A stretch of DNA of 6,447 nt from Gammaproteobacteria bacterium (lineage in GTDB: Bacteria; Pseudomonadota; Gammaproteobacteria; GCA-001735895): NCBI GenBank assembly GCA_029288195.1, contig JARFPR010000309.1, positions 1-6,447 of the forward strand, written 5' to 3'. Shown here in pieces: positions 3,625-6,447 of the stretch. How positions within the stretch are numbered: position 1 is the first letter of the stretch; the number at the start of each line of letters is the position of its first letter. The notes under the pieces are model-generated. The model saw nothing but the letters and a program-made list of their open reading frames with translations. It searched no databases and had not been told where the DNA came from. A program made the position numbers and the translations under genes.

Positions 3625-6447
3625 TTATTTTCGCGCTTTCTGTTGGTCGAGCCACTGAATCAGGTGAGTGAAAGGCAACGGGCGCGACACGATGAAGCCC
3701 TGTACCTGGTCGCAACCAACCTCGGCAACAACATCCCAGTCCCGCTGGTCCTCGACGCCCTCGGCGACTACCTTCATGTCGAGTTTTTTCGCCAGCAGCA
3801 CGCTTGATTCAAGAATCGCACGCGCAGAAGCCTCTTGCGCCACCCCATGCACAAAAGCACGGTCAATTTTAAACTCGGAAAAAGGAATGCGCTGCAGTTG
3901 TTCCATCGAAGAATAACCCGTACCAAAGTCGTCGATCGACAAGTTAAAGCGCTTCAGCGATAGACGGCTCAGAATATCAAGTGCGACCGAAAGATGTTCC
4001 ATCAAACGACTTTCAGTGATTTCGAAGGAAATACTGGATGCCTCCAGTCCACAGTTTTCCAACATGTTCGAAACCCGGTCGGGCCAGTCAAGGTCAGTCA
4101 ATGAATCGACCGACAGGTTAATCGCAATATTGAGGTTATGGCCCATTGATTTCAATTTCGTTGCGTATTCCAGAACCCTGATTAAAACCTGGTCGGTTAG
4201 ATCCCTTATCAGATCGTTTTCTTCCGCCAGGGTAATAAAAGCATTCGGCTTTATTAATCCCTTGACCGGATGATTCCAGCGTATCAGCGCCTCGACACCG
4301 ACAACCTGGCCGGATTTAATATCGACCTTGGGTTGAAAATAGGTATCCAGCTGACCCTCGGCGATGGCTTTTTTGAGCTCTGCAAGTGGAAGCGGACCAA
4401 CCATCATCATCGTGCCTTCCTGGCGAATCTGATCCAGGGAATCAAGCAGTTCGCTGAGTTTGGCGGGTACCGCCGGTTTTTCCAGTACGCCAAGCACATG
4501 CAAATCGTGTTCGATAGCCAGTTTTTCAACTGTCTTCAGAATTCGTAAATCTTCCCCGCTGGTCAGAATCAACGATCCCGAAAACTTCCGTTTTGACAGG
4601 TGGCGAATAAACTCGACTCCATCCATTTCGGGCATGTTCAGGTCACAAATCACGACATCGACCTGGTCACCAGTGCCTTCCAGAATTTCCAGTGCCGCCG
4701 GCCCGGACATCGCGTTTAACACCCCCGAAATACCCAGATCGTTGAGCATTACCGTCATCACGCGGTGCATGATGTAGTCGTCATCGACCAGCAGCAGCTT
4801 GATACTAAACTGGGTTACATCTTCGTCGTCGCCAGGCAACTGGGAATTGAATTCCGGTTCCACAACAACCGCTGCACTTTCGGCTACCGTTTCACCGAGA
4901 AATTTCTCGATGAACCCTGACGCTTCGGCAGCATGCTCGCGTAAGCGGGGAATCATAACCTCGATCTGGTCCCAGGCCGCGTCGGTCGCCCTGGATTCCA
5001 GTTGCTGGCAGGATTGCGCCATGGCCATTGCTCCCATGCTTCGCGACGACGATTTCAACTTGTGGGTATATTCGGCAATTTGCTCGCTATTCTTCCAGGC
5101 AAAGGCCTGCTGGATATTCTCAAGCTCATCTTCAAGCGCTTCATGATAAGATTTAAGCAATCTACGATGCAGGTCGGGATTGTCCCCGGTGGATTGCTTC
5201 AGCACACTAAGGTCGATGGCCCCTTCTACAACCAGGTCAACCGCTTCGTGTTTATCCTGCCCATCTTCATCCGATACATTACCCGGTGCCCATTTTTCAA
5301 GCGCAGTGCGTAAATCATCGAGTTCTACCGGCTTGGGGATGACGTCATCCACACCGACAGCGAAGCATTTCTCGACATCCGCTTCCAGCGCGTTGGCAGT
5401 TATTGCGATGACCGGTGCGCGCGCGCCGTGACCATTTTCCTGCTCCCTGATTTCCTGAACCAGTTCATAACCATTCATTTCAGGCATACGGATATCGGTA
5501 AGCAACAGTTTATAGTGCCCTCGCTGCCAGAGCTCGAGTGCCTGCGCTCCATTTTCGACATAATCGGCGCTGTAGCCAAGAATATTCAACTGTGCGGCCA
5601 TCAGTTCCTGGTTAATCAGGTTATCTTCGGCAACCAGGATGTGTGAAGTTTCCCCATCGGGTCGGTTGACCAGGGTTGTTTTCGGATCGGGGAAATCAAC
5701 CAGGCTACCGACTTTCGGGGTTGGCGCGAGTTCGAGCCTTACCCAGAATGTACTGCCGTCTCCGGGATTGCTATCGATTTCGAGTTCACCGCGCATTAAA
5801 TCAACCAGCTGACGAGTTATCACCAGTCCAATTCCGGAACCTTCGACACCGCTAAATTCAGCACCCAGCCGATTGAAAGGCTGGAACAGTTCTTTAAGTT
5901 TTTCGGGTGATATACCAACGCCGGTATCGCGGATTCCTATACGTAACAGGTTTTCGTCGCCATGTTCAAAAATAACACTAACGGTGCCATTCTCATGGTT
6001 GTACTTGACGGCGTTTGTCAACAGGTTCAGGAAAACCTGCTTGAGTCGAATCGAGTCCGCTACCACGTTTAAATTTTCGCACTGCGACGCATCAAATTCG
6101 ATAACGATATTACGATTCTGGGCTAGCGGCTCCACCCAGTGAACGCTATCGTTTAACACCTGCTTCAGCGAGACCGGCTCCAGCGATACGTCGGTTTCAC
6201 CTGCTTCGATGCGTGATAAATCGAGTATCTGGTCGATCAGCGACATCAGGTGTTTGGCAGCTCGATTTATTTCGGTTGCATTGGCGAGGTGCTGTTCACT
6301 CAGGCTCCGATCATATTCAAATAATTGCGAAAACCCGAGAATCGCATTCAGCGGGGTACGCAGTTCGTGGCTCATGCTTGACAGGAACTCGGATTTGGCC
6401 TGGTTGGCCTCCTCTGCCTGGGTTTTGGCCTCGATCAATCTTGTCTC
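3625..6447 (-). CDS. Hybrid histidine kinase with REC-HPt-REC-EAL output (c-di-GMP phosphodiesterase), N-terminus outside window
   Basis: The C-terminal 940 aa are present and the frame is open to the right edge. A TTG at 6438 is probably an internal Leu codon, because RLIEAKTQAEEANQAKSEF is the usual coiled linker before a HisKA domain. Numbering from that TTG: HisKA with H24 in SMSHELRTPLN; HATPase with N-box N138/N142, G1 box D171-TGVGI, F-box FQPF (185-188) and G2 box GSGIGL (200-205); REC1 (about 266-383) with E271/D272, phosphoacceptor D315, T347 and K369; HPt with H459 in THKLKSSS; REC2 (about 546-670) with D552/D553, D599, T626 or S627, and K654; EAL (about 685-932). All EAL catalytic residues are present (E716, N774, E806, D836/D837, K857, E893, Q913), with the same spacing as in P. 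aeruginosa RocR. The protein should relay phosphate from H24 to D315, H459 and D599 and so control c-di-GMP hydrolysis. The sensory input domain is not visible. Confidence 0.93.
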   Translation of the reverse strand, partial: ETRLIEAKTQAEEANQAKSEFLSSMSHELRTPLNAILGFSQLFEYDRSLSEQHLANATEINRAAKHLMSLIDQILDLSRIEAGETDVSLEPVSLKQVLNDSVHWVEPLAQNRNIVIEFDASQCENLNVVADSIRLKQVFLNLLTNAVKYNHENGTVSVIFEHGDENLLRIGIRDTGVGISPEKLKELFQPFNRLGAEFSGVEGSGIGLVITRQLVDLMRGELEIDSNPGDGSTFWVRLELAPTPKVGSLVDFPDPKTTLVNRPDGETSHILVAEDNLINQELMAAQLNILGYSADYVENGAQALELWQRGHYKLLLTDIRMPEMNGYELVQEIREQENGHGARAPVIAITANALEADVEKCFAVGVDDVIPKPVELDDLRTALEKWAPGNVSDEDGQDKHEAVDLVVEGAIDLSVLKQSTGDNPDLHRRLLKSYHEALEDELENIQQAFAWKNSEQIAEYTHKLKSSSRSMGAMAMAQSCQQLESRATDAAWDQIEVMIPRLREHAAEASGFIEKFLGETVAESAAVVVEPEFNSQLPGDDEDVTQFSIKLLLVDDDYIMHRVMTVMLNDLGISGVLNAMSGPAALEILEGTGDQVDVVICDLNMPEMDGVEFIRHLSKRKFSGSLILTSGEDLRILKTVEKLAIEHDLHVLGVLEKPAVPAKLSELLDSLDQIRQEGTMMMVGPLPLAELKKAIAEGQLDTYFQPKVDIKSGQVVGVEALIRWNHPVKGLIKPNAFITLAEENDLIRDLTDQVLIRVLEYATKLKSMGHNLNIAINLSVDSLTDLDWPDRVSNMLENCGLEASSISFEITESRLMEHLSVALDILSRLSLKRFNLSIDDFGTGYSSMEQLQRIPFSEFKIDRAFVHGVAQEASARAILESSVLLAKKLDMKVVAEGVEDQRDWDVVAEVGCDQVQGFIVSRPLPFTHLIQWLDQQKARK

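Noticed and set aside
3541..6142. Series of plus-strand ORFs of 72-115 aa across the sensor gene
   Set aside because: All lie antisense to a continuous multidomain coding sequence with intact catalytic motifs. They are Ser/Arg-rich or low in structure, as expected of antisense shadows.
6436..6438. TTG at 6438 as the start of the sensor kinase
   Set aside because: The frame continues to the window edge, and the residues around it are the usual helical linker before a HisKA domain, so this is an internal codon of a truncated gene.

Overview
The window looks like chromosomal DNA from a gammaproteobacterium. The evidence is an IbpA-type small heat-shock protein behind a sigma-32-like promoter, a CsrA-family protein, and a hybrid histidine kinase fused to a c-di-GMP phosphodiesterase. 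Base composition is moderate and codon use looks similar across the larger genes. I see no tRNA, rRNA, CRISPR array, insertion sequence or phage gene.

Left part, plus strand. Positions 2-178 hold the end of a divergent CsrA-family RNA-binding protein, too short to stand out as an ORF and cut by the window edge. A leader of about 310 bases follows, with an imperfect direct repeat, a 23-codon ORF behind a strong Shine-Dalgarno, an inverted repeat and several GGA motifs. It leads to an 85-aa two-helix membrane protein (492-749). Next is a loosely packed stretch with a 37-codon hydrophobic ORF (926-1039) whose start resembles that of the 85-aa protein, then a complete choline/ethanolamine-kinase-like phosphotransferase (1177-2190).

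Right part, minus strand. A 179-aa protein of unknown function (2258-2797) converges on the kinase gene. A 39-codon hydrophobic ORF overlaps its 5' end. Upstream lies the small heat-shock gene (3043-3510). It has its own control region: a sigma-32-like promoter, a two-hairpin 5' UTR whose second hairpin would hide the Shine-Dalgarno (a ROSE-like thermometer candidate), and a stem-loop after the stop. Positions 3625-6447 encode the C-terminal 940 aa of a large sensor protein, open at the right edge, with the order HisKA - HATPase - REC - HPt - REC - EAL. It appears to be a complete phosphorelay ending in a c-di-GMP phosphodiesterase within one polypeptide.

The genes do not form one pathway. 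Two regulatory themes share the window: post-transcriptional control (CsrA-like protein, candidate thermometer) and c-di-GMP signalling (the large sensor). The points most worth following are the fused phosphorelay-EAL protein, the CsrA variant with altered RNA-binding residues, the candidate RNA thermometer, and the small hydrophobic ORFs.
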